From Rothia gullae (GTDB lineage Bacteria; Actinomycetota; Actinomycetes; Actinomycetales; Micrococcaceae): a DNA stretch of 64,000 nucleotides. The notes below the pieces were generated by a model that ran no database searches, had not been told where the DNA came from, and worked only from the letters and a program-made list of their open reading frames with translations. The translations under genes and the position numbers were made by a program. Below, piece by piece: positions 55,182-64,000 of the stretch. Every line of letters begins with the position of its first letter. Position 1 is the first letter of the stretch. The stretch is from positions 1-64,000 of the forward strand of contig NZ_JANCOC010000002.1 in assembly GCF_024294905.1 (NCBI RefSeq). The letters run 5' to 3'.

Positions 55182-56225
55182 TTACGGCATGGTCAGCAGA
55201 ACCTTGGTGGCGGTACGCCGGTCCATTGCCTCGTAACCCTTAGCCGCCTCGTCGATGGGCAGAACCAGGTCGAAGACACGGCCGGGCTCAATTTCGCCCT
55301 TGTAAATCAGATCGATAAGGGTCGGCAGATACTTGCGCACGGGGGCGGGGCCACCCTCCAGGTGAACCTGCTTGCCGAAGAGCTTATCGGTGCCGATGGA
55401 GCTGTCGTGCGGCACGCCCACGAAGCCGATGTAGCCGCCGTGGCGTACGCAGCCGAGAGCCTGGTCGAAGGACTGCTGGGTGCCGACAGCCTCCGCAACG
55501 CCGTGTGCGCCCACGCCGTCGGTGAGCTCCATGACCTTGGCGATGCCCTCTTCGCCGCGCTCTTCCACGATGTGGGTTGCGCCGAATGCCTTAGCGAGCG
55601 CCTGACGTTCGGGGTTGCGGGACATGATGATGATCTTCTCCGCGCCGAGCTGCTTGGCGCCGATGACTGCGCTCAGGCCGACTGCGCCGTCGCCAACAAC
55701 GACGATGGTCTTGCCGGGGCCTGCCTGCGCTGCGTCTGCTGCGTACCAGCCGGTGCCGAGCACGTCGGATGCCGCCATCAGGTGCGGGATCTGCTCTGCG
55801 GTGGGTGCGGCGGGGGTCTTGACGAGGGTGCCGTCTGCGAAGGGCACGCGGGCGTATTCTGCCTGGGTGCCGTTGGAGCGTGCGCCAATGAAGGCGTCGC
55901 CTGCTGCGATTGCCTTGAGGCAGCGGGAGGGGTAGCCTGCGGTGCAGGTTTCGCATTCGCCGCAGGAGATGCAGAAGGAGCCTACGACGAAGTCGCCGGG
56001 GGCTACGGTGGTGACCTCGGAGCCTACTTCGACGACTTCGCCGATGTATTCGTGGCCCATTGCGCGGTGGTCGACGGGCTGTGCGCCGCGGTAGGGCCAC
56101 AGGTCGGAGCCGCAGATGCAGGATGCTGCGAGCTTGATGATGGCGTCGGTGGGGTCGAGCAGGGTCGGCTTGTCGACCTCGTTGACGACGACCTTGCCGG
56201 GGGCTTCCATGACGACTGAACGCAT
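55182..56225 (-). CDS. Zinc-dependent alcohol dehydrogenase (MDR family)
   Basis: 347 aa from the ATG at 56225 after AAAGGAAC. Catalytic zinc ligands in SCICGSDLWPYRG (Cys) and GHEYIG (His-Glu). Structural zinc Cys cluster CISCGECETCTAGYPSRC (about 97-115). NAD(P)-binding VVVGDGAVGLSAVIGAKQLGAEKI. It oxidises or reduces short-chain alcohols/aldehydes, precise substrate unknown. The 333-bp gap 56226-56558 upstream holds no gene; it has only short pairings such as GCGGA-ACC-TCCGC at 56459-56471. Confidence 0.93.
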   Translation of the reverse strand: MRSVVMEAPGKVVVNEVDKPTLLDPTDAIIKLAASCICGSDLWPYRGAQPVDHRAMGHEYIGEVVEVGSEVTTVAPGDFVVGSFCISCGECETCTAGYPSRCLKAIAAGDAFIGARSNGTQAEYARVPFADGTLVKTPAAPTAEQIPHLMAASDVLGTGWYAADAAQAGPGKTIVVVGDGAVGLSAVIGAKQLGAEKIIIMSRNPERQALAKAFGATHIVEERGEEGIAKVMELTDGVGAHGVAEAVGTQQSFDQALGCVRHGGYIGFVGVPHDSSIGTDKLFGKQVHLEGGPAPVRKYLPTLIDLIYKGEIEPGRVFDLVLPIDEAAKGYEAMDRRTATKVLLTMP

Positions 56226-56541
56226 GATGTTCCTTTCGGGATTGTGGGATAGTAGTCCAACAGTACGCGCCGCACCCCGATATATCAATAATTTTTTATG
56301 CTACGGGGTGAAGGCAAAATCCCGACAACCGGAACCAGAAAAACCGCTCCTACTCCCCTGCTTCTCCCCTGTTTCTCCACCGCCTCTCCCCCGCTTCCGC
56401 GCCAGGTTACACCGGGAAATCCTGGGCATCCCGGCACGCTAAATAGCCCGGTTAAACGGCGGAACCTCCGCGCATCTACAGTGGACACACGGGGATTCCG
56501 CTCGGTTTATCTCCGCCTCATAACTAAAGGCAAGAAAGGGG

Positions 56542-57572
<1,031 letters not shown>

Positions 57573-57682
57573 CTACGCGTGCCCAGCCAGTCGCGCAGGC
57601 GGTTTGCGTGACACCGTAACCACCCCTTCCAGTCTTTAGTTATAGTGTGCCATCTCAGGCTGAATGCGCCACAGCATTCGGG

Positions 57683-59863
57683 CTAGAGCATGCAGGATAC
57701 GCAGCCTTCAACCTCGGTACCCTCAAGAGCCATCTGACGCAGACGGATGTAGTAGATGGTCTTGATGCCCTTACGCCATGCGTAAATCTGGGCACGGTTG
57801 ATATCGCGGGTGGTTGCGGTATCGCGGAAGAAGAGGGTCAGCGACAGGCCCTGGTCCACGTGCTGGGTTGCCACAGCGTAGGTGTCGATGATCTTCTCGA
57901 AACCAATTTCGTAGGAGTCCTGGTAGTACTCCAGGTTCTCATTGGTCATGTACGGTGCCGGGTAGTAGACGCGGCCGAGCTTGCCTTCCTTGCGGATCTC
58001 AATCTTCGAAGCGATCGGGTGAATCGAAGAGGTCGAACCGTTGATGTAGGAGATGGAGCCGGTCGGCGGAACAGCCTGCAGGTTCTGGTTGTACATGCCG
58101 TACTGTGCCACGTCAGCAGCCAGCTGAATCCACTCTTCACGGGTGGGGATGTGGTGCTTAGCGAACAGTTCGCGGGTACGCTCAGTCTGCGGTGCCCATT
58201 CCTTCTCAATGTACTTTGCGAAGAACTCACCGGATGCGTACTTCGAGTTCTCGAAGCCCTCGAAACGCTCGCCACGTTCCTTAGCAATCTGCATGGAGGC
58301 GCGGATTGCGTGGTAGGCGACGGTGTAGAAGTACATGTTGGTGAAGTCCAGTGCTTCTTCGGAACCGTAGTAGACGTGCTCGCGTGCCAGGTAGCCGTGC
58401 AGGTTCATCTGGCCCAGACCCACGGCGTGGCTCATGTTGTTGCCGCGCTCGATGGAGGGTACGGATCGGATGTCGGACTGGTCGGAGACGGAGGTCAGCG
58501 AACGAATCGCGGTTTCCACGGTCTTGCCGAAGTCGTCGCCGTACATGGTCAGTGCAATGTTCAGCGAACCGAGGTTGCAGGAGATGTCCTTACCGACGGT
58601 CTCGTAGCCGAGGTCAGCGTGGTAGGTGGACGGCTCAGAAACCTGCAGAATCTCGGAGCACAGGTTGGACATGATGACCTTACCGGCGATGGGGTTCGCG
58701 CGGTTGACGGTGTCTTCGAACATCACGTACGGGTAGCCGGATTCGAACTGGATCTCTGCGATGGTCTGGAAGAACTCACGCGCGTTGATCTTGGTCTTGG
58801 TGATGCGTGCATCGTCGACCATTTCGTAGTACTTCTCGGAGACGTTGATGTCGGAGAAGGGCACGCCGTAGATGCGTTCCACATCGTACGGGGAGAAGAG
58901 GTACATGTCCTCGTTCTTCTTCGCCAGCTCGAAGGTGATGTCGGGGATGACAACGCCCAGGGAGAGGGTCTTGATGCGGATCTTCTCGTCAGCGTTCTCA
59001 CGCTTGGTGTCCAGGAAGGCGTAGATGTCGGGGTGGTGTGCGTGCAGGTACACGGCACCGGCACCCTGACGTGCGCCGAGCTGGTTTGCGTAGGAGAAGG
59101 CGTCTTCCAGCAGCTTCATGACGGGGATAACGCCCGAGGACTGGTTCTCAATCTTCTTAATGGGCGCACCGGACTCGCGCAGGTTGGTCAGGGCGAATGC
59201 CACGCCGCCGCCGCGCTTGGAGAGCTGCAGTGCAGAGTTGATGGAGCGACCGATGGACTCCATGTTGTCTTCCATACGCAGCAGGAAGCAGGAGACGAGC
59301 TCGCCGCGCTGCTTCTTACCTGCGTTGAGGAAGGTCGGGGTTGCCGGCTGAAAACGGCCAGAGATGATTTCGTCGACGATGTCTTCGGCGAGCTTCTCGT
59401 TGCCTTCTGCCAGCAGCAGTGCGACCATGCAGACGCGGTCTTCAAAACGCTCCAGGTAGCGCTGACCGTCAAAGGTCTTGAGCGCGTAGGAGGTGTAGAA
59501 CTTGAAGGCACCCAGGAAGGTCGGGAAGCGGAACTTCACGGCGTAGGCGCGCTTGAACAGGTTCTTAATGAACTGGAAGTTGTACTTGTCGAAGAGTTCC
59601 GGCTCGTAGTACTGGTTCTCGATCAGGTACTCAATCTTCTCTTCCAGGTCGTGGAAGAAGACGGTGTTGTTGTTGACGTGCTGCAGGAAGTACTGACGTG
59701 CAGCCTGACGGTCGGCATCGAACTGAATCTGGCCGTTCTCATCGTAGAGGTTCAGCAGTGCGTTCAGTTCGTGGTAGCTCATACCTTTGAACTTCTCGGG
59801 CACGCTCTTGCCGCTGTGGCTCGCACCGAGAGTTTCTAGTGCTGAGGGCAGTTTTGCGTCCAA
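57683..59863 (-). CDS. nrdE: Class Ib ribonucleotide reductase alpha subunit
   Basis: 726 aa when begun at a TTG at 59863 with GGAAG 5 nt upstream; the next ATG (59779) would remove ~28 residues up to [19 protein letters not shown] and is a less likely start. Substrate-site elements: [21 protein letters not shown] (Cys), [34 protein letters not shown], and [15 protein letters not shown] (thiyl Cys). The end [11 protein letters not shown] is the redox-active Cys pair that NrdH reduces. It overlaps the nrdI stop by 28 nt, indicating coupling. Family length and ends look complete. Confidence 0.95.
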   Translation of the reverse strand: MDAKLPSALETLGASHSGKSVPEKFKGMSYHELNALLNLYDENGQIQFDADRQAARQYFLQHVNNNTVFFHDLEEKIEYLIENQYYEPELFDKYNFQFIKNLFKRAYAVKFRFPTFLGAFKFYTSYALKTFDGQRYLERFEDRVCMVALLLAEGNEKLAEDIVDEIISGRFQPATPTFLNAGKKQRGELVSCFLLRMEDNMESIGRSINSALQLSKRGGGVAFALTNLRESGAPIKKIENQSSGVIPVMKLLEDAFSYANQLGARQGAGAVYLHAHHPDIYAFLDTKRENADEKIRIKTLSLGVVIPDITFELAKKNEDMYLFSPYDVERIYGVPFSDINVSEKYYEMVDDARITKTKINAREFFQTIAEIQFESGYPYVMFEDTVNRANPIAGKVIMSNLCSEILQVSEPSTYHADLGYETVGKDISCNLGSLNIALTMYGDDFGKTVETAIRSLTSVSDQSDIRSVPSIERGNNMSHAVGLGQMNLHGYLAREHVYYGSEEALDFTNMYFYTVAYHAIRASMQIAKERGERFEGFENSKYASGEFFAKYIEKEWAPQTERTRELFAKHHIPTREEWIQLAADVAQYGMYNQNLQAVPPTGSISYINGSTSSIHPIASKIEIRKEGKLGRVYYPAPYMTNENLEYYQDSYEIGFEKIIDTYAVATQHVDQGLSLTLFFRDTATTRDINRAQIYAWRKGIKTIYYIRLRQMALEGTEVEGCVSCML

Positions 59864-60366
59864 AATGCTTCCAATCCTTCGTTGACTTTTTCTACATCTG
59901 AATCGGTGCCCATGAGCTCAAATTTGAAGAGCACGGGCACATCGCACTTCTTGGCGACAATGTCTGCCGCGATACCGAAGAGCGGACCAAAGTTGGTGTT
60001 GCCGGCGCCAATCACACCGAGTATGTGGTTGCGATTCTGCTCCACGTTCAGGAATTTAACCACCTGCGGGGGAACGTTACCGGCGCCTTCAGGCTTGCCG
60101 TAGGTGGGGACGATGAGCACAAACGGCTCATCAAGAATGAGGGTGTCTTCGCGGGTGCGCAGCGGCAGGCGGAGGCGGCGGGCACGGATCTTCTCCACGA
60201 ACTTGTGGGTGTTACCAGAGATGGAGGAGAAGTACACGATGAGTGGCGCTGTGTCGTCCCATTCGACCTCGGTCGCTCGACCCTCGGAGGCGTTGCGTGC
60301 GTCCAGAAGAATCTTCCGGATTTCTGCGTGCTCATCGACGGGGTTGGGCGTGAGGGCGGTACTCAT
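59836..60366 (-). CDS. nrdI: Flavodoxin-like NrdI protein
   Basis: 176 aa. FMN-binding flavodoxin pattern: [19 protein letters not shown] (phosphate loop), [25 protein letters not shown] and [29 protein letters not shown]. The first ~40 residues are an extension. NrdI supplies the oxidant that loads the Mn(III)2-tyrosyl radical in NrdF. It sits between nrdH (74 nt upstream) and nrdE (28-nt overlap), the standard operon position. Confidence 0.95.
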   Translation of the reverse strand: MSTALTPNPVDEHAEIRKILLDARNASEGRATEVEWDDTAPLIVYFSSISGNTHKFVEKIRARRLRLPLRTREDTLILDEPFVLIVPTYGKPEGAGNVPPQVVKFLNVEQNRNHILGVIGAGNTNFGPLFGIAADIVAKKCDVPVLFKFELMGTDSDVEKVNEGLEAFWTQNCPQH

Positions 60367-60440
60367 CTTATACTCCTTATTCTCGTGTGCCGGTGTGGTT
60401 CCGTACCGATTTTCCGTTTGTACGGGTTTCGGCAGGGTTG

Positions 60441-60665
60441 TTACGCTGCCAGAGCGTTGATCTTGTCGGGCTGGAAGCCGGACCAGTGCTCGTCGCCTGC
60501 GATGACGACGGGTGCCTGCATGTAGCCGAGGGACTTGACCATTTCGAGGGCCTGAGCGTCTTCGGTGATATCAACCTTGGTGTAGCTGATACCCTTCGCG
60601 TCGAGGGCGCGGTAGGTCATGTTGCACTGGACGCACTGGGGCTTGGTGTACACGGTCACTACCAT
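60441..60665 (-). CDS. nrdH: Glutaredoxin-like NrdH redoxin
   Basis: 74 aa. Thioredoxin-fold with the redox motif CVQC in TKPQCVQCNMTYRALD and the cis-Pro region QAPVVIAGDEHWSGFQPDKI, whose WSGFxPDKI is diagnostic for NrdH. It reduces the C-terminal cysteines of NrdE using thioredoxin reductase. It is the first gene of nrdHIEF. The ATG is preceded by GGCACTCCC; the GGAG site is imperfect. Confidence 0.95.
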   Translation of the reverse strand: MVVTVYTKPQCVQCNMTYRALDAKGISYTKVDITEDAQALEMVKSLGYMQAPVVIAGDEHWSGFQPDKINALAA

Positions 60666-60855
60666 GGGAGTGCCTCTTACTTTCTCCCGCTCGGGCGGGC
60701 TTATCTCGTGAATGAATCTGGCGTGTTTCGTTGGTGGTTCGCCACGTGTTGTTCACGGCGGGCGCTGTGCCGTCTGCTGCCCCTCCTAGTGGGGTGTGGC
60801 GGTTTCCTGCGCTGGGGCAGTGCGCCTAAAAGTGCCGTAGTGGTGGAACCGAGTA

Positions 60856-60875
60856 TTAATACTACATGTAGTGTT
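60856..60875. promoter_or_regulatory. NrdR box 1
   Basis: Palindrome ACTACATGTAGT inside TAATACTACATGTAGTGTTG, close to the NrdR consensus. Centre is 31 bp (three helical turns) from box 2. Upstream of nrdH by ~190 nt. NrdR represses class Ia/Ib operons when dATP is high. Confidence 0.8.
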
Positions 60876-60887
60876 GAGATTTTTCTT

Positions 60888-60907
60888 CACCACAAGATGA
60901 TGTGGTG
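60888..60907. promoter_or_regulatory. NrdR box 2
   Basis: Palindrome CACCACAAGA-TGATGTGGTG, eight of ten arm positions complementary, a weaker match to the NrdR consensus. The 31-bp centre-to-centre spacing to box 1 is the arrangement expected for cooperative NrdR binding. Confidence 0.65.
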
Positions 60908-60970
60908 TGAGGGTCGTGTTTCGTTCGATAAACCCACAGTTGAACCCACTTAAGAGGGGGCGTCTACAGC

Positions 60971-60979
60971 TTATCCACA
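60971..60979 (+). promoter_or_regulatory. DnaA box 1 (TTATCCACA)
   Basis: Exact nine-base match to the E. coli-type consensus DnaA box, in the intergenic region upstream of nrdH (60666-61451). Confidence 0.7.
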
Positions 60980-61025
60980 CCCTGCCGCGGGGCTAGTTCG
61001 CCGTATTTTCGCGGGGTGTGCCGGG

Positions 61026-61034
61026 TTATCCACA
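61026..61034 (+). promoter_or_regulatory. DnaA box 2 (TTATCCACA)
   Basis: Second exact match, same orientation, 55 bp from the first. Two perfect sites within 64 bp are unlikely by chance in a GC-rich genome and suggest DnaA control of nrdHIEF. Confidence 0.7.
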
Positions 61035-61035
61035 G

Positions 61036-61327
61036 GTGGGGTTTAAGTTGGGGCAGAATTTTAAGGGTTCGTTGGCCCGCTGAGTCGAGGTTCAGTTAGC
61101 CTCATGTATGCGTTTGGAGGCATAAAACCCGGCAAATTCGGGCTTGATTTTAAAGAGATCTTAACTCTCACCCATTCTTGCGCGGAACGGCGCGGTTTTA
61201 AAGCAGAACGGCCTTTCTTAAAGGCGGGGGTTAACCCCCTTCGAGTGGGTTTAAGCTATGTGATTAAGGCTGTAGAAAAGATTTTTAACTCTTTTTCAGT
61301 AGCCGGTGTGTCGTGGGTTTAAGTTGG
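61036..61327 (+). repeat. GTGGGTTTAAG triplicated motif and GGGGGTTAACCCCC palindrome
   Basis: GTGGG(G)TTTAAG occurs near 61036, 61245 and 61313, with TTAA/TTTAAA words scattered between. A perfect 14-base palindrome GGGGGTTAACCCCC lies at 61226-61239. No gene is supported in 61035-61451; a 72-codon frame at 61104-61322 was rejected. Probably regulatory sequence of the nrd operon or structural DNA. Confidence 0.6.
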
Positions 61328-61451
61328 TTAATACTTCTGGAATGGCAAAACCTACCGCAGATACCGCTATTTAGCAGTATTCACGGTGGGTTTGCTGGGT
61401 ATCAGCACTGGTTTTAGCAACCCGACGAGACATACCGACAAGACTAGCCGC

Positions 61452-62561
61452 CTAGAAATCAATCAGGCCCAGATCGCGCAGCTTCTTGCTGAGCGTTACG
61501 CCGTCGGTGGCTTCAATCCACAGCGGCGAGCGCATCATCTGTTCGGCGCGGTAGTCGCTCCACACGCGGCCGGAGGCGAGCATGGTCTCCCCCACGGTCA
61601 GGTTGCGGATGACGATTGCCGCCACATTGTCCGGGTAACGCACCGCGAAGCCGTTGTAGATGTACGGGTCGCGCTGCCCGTCGTCGCCGACAAGGATCCA
61701 CTTCATCTGCGGGAATTCCTCGACGAGGCGGCGCAGAGACTCGACCTTGTGGTTGGTGCCGGAGCGGAACCAGCGGTCGGGGGTAGGGCCCCAGTCGGTG
61801 AGCAGGAATGTGCCGCGCGGGTAGCCGTTGCGGCTGAGGAAGCGGCGTAGGGTCGGGGTGATGTTCCAGGCGCCGGTGGACAGGTACATGAACGGCGCAT
61901 TCGGGTGGCTGCGGCGGATACGGTCGGTCATAACCGCCATACCGGGGGTGGGGATGCGTGCATGCTCGTCGAGGATGAAGGAGTTCCAGGCGGCAACGAG
62001 GGGGCGCGGCAGCATGGTGACCATGACGGTGTCGTCGACGTCCATGATGACACCGAGCTTCTGGCTTTCGGGAACGATATAGACGCTGGTTGCTACGGCG
62101 CGGGAGCCGGGCACGTACATGATGACTTCGTGCATGCCGGGTTCCAGGTCGATACTGAGTTTGACGTCGAGCACGCCGCCGCGGTCGGTGTACGCCTCGT
62201 ACTTGGTGCCATCGATGACGATGGTGACGGGCGCATCGGACATTGCGGTTGCGGTGAAGGAGCGCCAGCCGCGCATGGGGTTGGCGGTGTCTTGGGTGCC
62301 TTCTACGACCTGCAGCAGGCGTTCGAGGTTGACCGTCTTGTAGAGTGCGCGGGCGATGATGCGGACCCAGCCGGGGTTTCCTTCGGAGGCGGCGCGTCCG
62401 TAGCCTTCGGTGGGCACGAGGATAGGCTCGCGACCGGCGGCGATGGCGCGCTTTTCGCGCCACCTGTGCAGCCGGTCTGCAACACGGTAGCCGATGTTGA
62501 CTGCCTCGTCGGCAGCATCGTTCACAAGGTTGCGCAGTTCGTGAGTGCCCAAATTCTCCAT
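61452..62561 (-). CDS. App1-type phosphatase domain protein (DUF2183)
   Basis: 369 aa. N-terminal ~130 residues are unassigned (helical, then beta). A DUF2183/App1 catalytic domain follows with GVIMDVDDTVMVTMLP (the DxDxT motif, Asp nucleophile), FMYLSTGAWNITPTLRRFLSRNGYP, KVESLRRLVEEFPQMKWILVGDDGQRDPYIY. Homologues are Mg2+-dependent phosphatidate phosphatases in yeast and uncharacterised phosphatases in bacteria. No signal peptide, so probably cytoplasmic. Oriented convergently with the NrdR/DnaA region. Confidence 0.88.
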   Translation of the reverse strand: MENLGTHELRNLVNDAADEAVNIGYRVADRLHRWREKRAIAAGREPILVPTEGYGRAASEGNPGWVRIIARALYKTVNLERLLQVVEGTQDTANPMRGWRSFTATAMSDAPVTIVIDGTKYEAYTDRGGVLDVKLSIDLEPGMHEVIMYVPGSRAVATSVYIVPESQKLGVIMDVDDTVMVTMLPRPLVAAWNSFILDEHARIPTPGMAVMTDRIRRSHPNAPFMYLSTGAWNITPTLRRFLSRNGYPRGTFLLTDWGPTPDRWFRSGTNHKVESLRRLVEEFPQMKWILVGDDGQRDPYIYNGFAVRYPDNVAAIVIRNLTVGETMLASGRVWSDYRAEQMMRSPLWIEATDGVTLSKKLRDLGLIDF

Positions 62562-62738
62562 CCCACTAGTGTAGCGGAGCGTTACCGGCTTGCGGCTTTA
62601 GGATCTTGTGTTCTTATACGTAGTTTTTATACCTATTAATACTGTGGTGCTGAGCGCGCGCTGTGATGTGTACATTATTTAAGGTGTATTCGCTGTTCAG
62701 ATTCGTTCCTTGCAGGTGGGGGCGTTATCCTGGAGAGT

Positions 62739-63818
62739 ATGACCCACTCACAGCCTAACCGCCGACTTTTTGTGCTCGGCACTGCTATGCTTCCGCTGAT
62801 TGCTGCCTGCTCGAAGAAGTCGAATGACTACGACGGCACCACCGGTAATTTCACTCCGTATCAGGCTGGCGGCGAGACCTCTGCTGCTACTCGCCCCGCA
62901 CCCACGAATTCACCGACCGTTGCCGCTGCTGGCAACCCGGTTGATAAGCCGCGCGAATGGCCCGGCATCGGCAACTCCCTCATTGGTGACGGTAAGTATG
63001 TTGCGTGGACTGTTGATGACGGCGCAAGCCCGGAGGCGATTCGCGGCTACGCTGAGTTCTCGAAGCGCACGAATACTCGCCTGACCTTCTTCATTAACGC
63101 TTCTTACACCGGTTTTAAGGAGCATGTGTCGTTGCTGCGTCCGCTGGTTCAGAGCGGTCAGATTCAGGTTGCGAACCACACCTACAGCCACGCTGATCTG
63201 ACCACCCTGGATGCTGAGGGTGTGAAGGAAGAGCTGCAGCGTAACGAAGACGAGATTATGAGCATGTTCGGTGTCTCGTCGAAGCCGTACTTCCGCCCGC
63301 CCTACGGCCGCTACAACGATGCGGTGCTGAAGGCTGCCGGTGAGATTGGTTTTACCCGCCCGGTCATGTGGAACGGCACTACCGGTGACGAGGCGAAGAC
63401 GAGCGCCCGCGTGATTTACACGCGCTGCATCCGCTACATGCTACCGCAACAGATCGTGCTGGGTCACCTGAACTACGAGACGATCATCCCGATCCTCGAT
63501 AAGGTGAAGGGCCTGCTCGATGACCGCGGCCTGACTGCGGTGACGGTTCGTGACTACTACGGTAACGCATCCGAGGAAGAGATTAAGGCTGCAACGCCTG
63601 AACCGACTCCTACCCCGGAGGAGAACACCCCCTCCCCCGAGGCGACTACGGAGGCGCCGACCCCTTCCCAGGAGCCGACTACTAAGGCTCCAACTCAGAC
63701 GCCGACTACCCGCCGTGAGGATAAGGTAGCGGCAAACCAGCAGGCTACCACCGCACCTGCGGCAACGACGGCACCCGCGGCTACTGCCACTACCACACCG
63801 ACAGCTGCCCGCCGATAA
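62739..63818 (+). CDS. Polysaccharide deacetylase lipoprotein (NodB domain)
   Basis: 359 aa. Twin-arginine start RRLFVLG with hydrophobic stretch and lipobox IAAC, so it is a surface lipoprotein. Ser/Thr/Pro tether (about 25-70). NodB domain: YVAWTVDDGASPEAI (catalytic Asp pair), VANHTYSHADL (H-x3-H metal ligands) and YFRPPYGRYN. Its catalytic-base pattern is intact. The C-terminal ~75 residues are Pro/Thr/Glu/Ala repeats (PEPTPTPEE and similar) reaching out of the wall. It probably deacetylates a cell-wall or capsule glycan. Monocistronic with its own terminator. Confidence 0.92.
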   Translation: MTHSQPNRRLFVLGTAMLPLIAACSKKSNDYDGTTGNFTPYQAGGETSAATRPAPTNSPTVAAAGNPVDKPREWPGIGNSLIGDGKYVAWTVDDGASPEAIRGYAEFSKRTNTRLTFFINASYTGFKEHVSLLRPLVQSGQIQVANHTYSHADLTTLDAEGVKEELQRNEDEIMSMFGVSSKPYFRPPYGRYNDAVLKAAGEIGFTRPVMWNGTTGDEAKTSARVIYTRCIRYMLPQQIVLGHLNYETIIPILDKVKGLLDDRGLTAVTVRDYYGNASEEEIKAATPEPTPTPEENTPSPEATTEAPTPSQEPTTKAPTQTPTTRREDKVAANQQATTAPAATTAPAATATTTPTAARR

Positions 63819-63840
63819 GGCCGCGTATTTCGCGTGTGCT

Positions 63841-63914
63841 AAGCCCCCTTGACCCGGTTCCTGTACGGATATTCCTGTACATAGATTCTGTACGAACCGG
63901 CGCGAGGGGGCTTT
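63841..63914 (+). terminator. Terminator of the deacetylase gene
   Basis: Outer arms AAGCCCCCTTGACCCGGTTC and GAACCGGCGCGAGGGGGCTT pair with a small internal loop. The long loop has three CTGTAC repeats (63861, 63875, 63889 regions). TTTG follows, 23 nt past the stop. The remaining bases to 64000 hold no gene I can support. Confidence 0.85.
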
Positions 63915-64000
63915 GCCGTACCCGGTGGGAATAACACTGGGGAATGCCCGGGAATAGACACGGCAGCCGGGGTGTTAGGTGAGCATACAAGCGGAAGTGT

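Noticed and set aside
53009..55243. A 744-codon frame antisense to fhs
   Set aside because: The fhs protein on the opposite strand matches all family motifs. The antisense translation is Ala/Gly/Val/Gln-rich, with no recognisable domain.
57647..59839. A 730-codon frame antisense to nrdE
   Set aside because: nrdE is unmistakable. The antisense frame is a compositional shadow of it.
61104..61322. A 72-codon frame upstream of nrdH
   Set aside because: It runs over the repeat motifs and palindrome of the nrd regulatory region. It has no ribosome site and an unlikely sequence.

Overview
The window looks like a chromosomal segment of a high-GC Gram-positive actinobacterium of the Micrococcaceae, most probably Rothia (R. 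mucilaginosa-like). This rests on the block relA-secF-secD-yajC-ruvB-ruvA-ruvC-yebC, a class Ib nrdHIEF operon, murT/gatD, Tat/lipobox lipoproteins and strongly GC-biased codon use. The genus is inferred from remembered family resemblance and gene order; no search was run. No rRNA, tRNA, CRISPR array, transposase or integrase is seen.

Layout: (1) 1-3.6 kb is repeat-rich. A secreted PKD-like protein, a Tat/lipobox lipoprotein and an 82-aa protein sit among palindromes of two families (a GGTTAGTG...CACTAACC family and an ACATGTGTTTCGAAA family). (2) 3.6-13.0 kb is a defence-like cassette on the minus strand: a Swt1-type HEPN/DUF3320-like protein, an SNF2 helicase with an N-terminal phospholipase-D domain, an MmeI-like N6-adenine methyltransferase and an AlbA_2 protein. 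Two near-identical ~63-bp palindromes flank it. (3) 13.2-25.6 kb is housekeeping: stringent response, Sec auxiliary complex, Holliday-junction processing, YebC and peptidoglycan amidation. (4) 25.8-30.3 kb holds a DUF2797-like protein, a HIT hydrolase, a small protein and a potassium channel. (5) 30.4-31.9 kb is an Mrr-type endonuclease gene between two copies of the 3' end of a small gene. (6) 32.2-35.1 kb is a fused FAD/Fe-S D-lactate-type dehydrogenase. (7) 35.2-39.5 kb is a strikingly AT-rich, tightly packed four-gene operon (membrane-anchored coiled-coil protein, unknown protein, PD-(D/E)XK nuclease, DUF4238-like protein), evidently foreign and probably another defence module. Two tiny genes between repeated sequences follow it. 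(8) 40.7-57.5 kb holds thrS, an ArsR-family metal sensor, FAH hydrolase, lipoate ligase-like protein, GH1 glycosidase, GNAT, uvrA, MBL hydrolase, fhs, alcohol dehydrogenase and nrdF. (9) 57.7-63.9 kb holds nrdE, nrdI and nrdH with a regulatory region carrying a NrdR box pair and two perfect DnaA boxes, then an APP1-type phosphatase and a NodB-type deacetylase lipoprotein.

The best candidates for undescribed biology are the palindrome-flanked HEPN / PLD-helicase / methyltransferase cassette and the AT-rich four-gene operon. Both are inferred to be anti-phage systems from domain content and context only. Almost all genes lie on the minus strand; plus-strand exceptions are mrr, the dehydrogenase, the GH1 glycosidase, the deacetylase and one small ORF.
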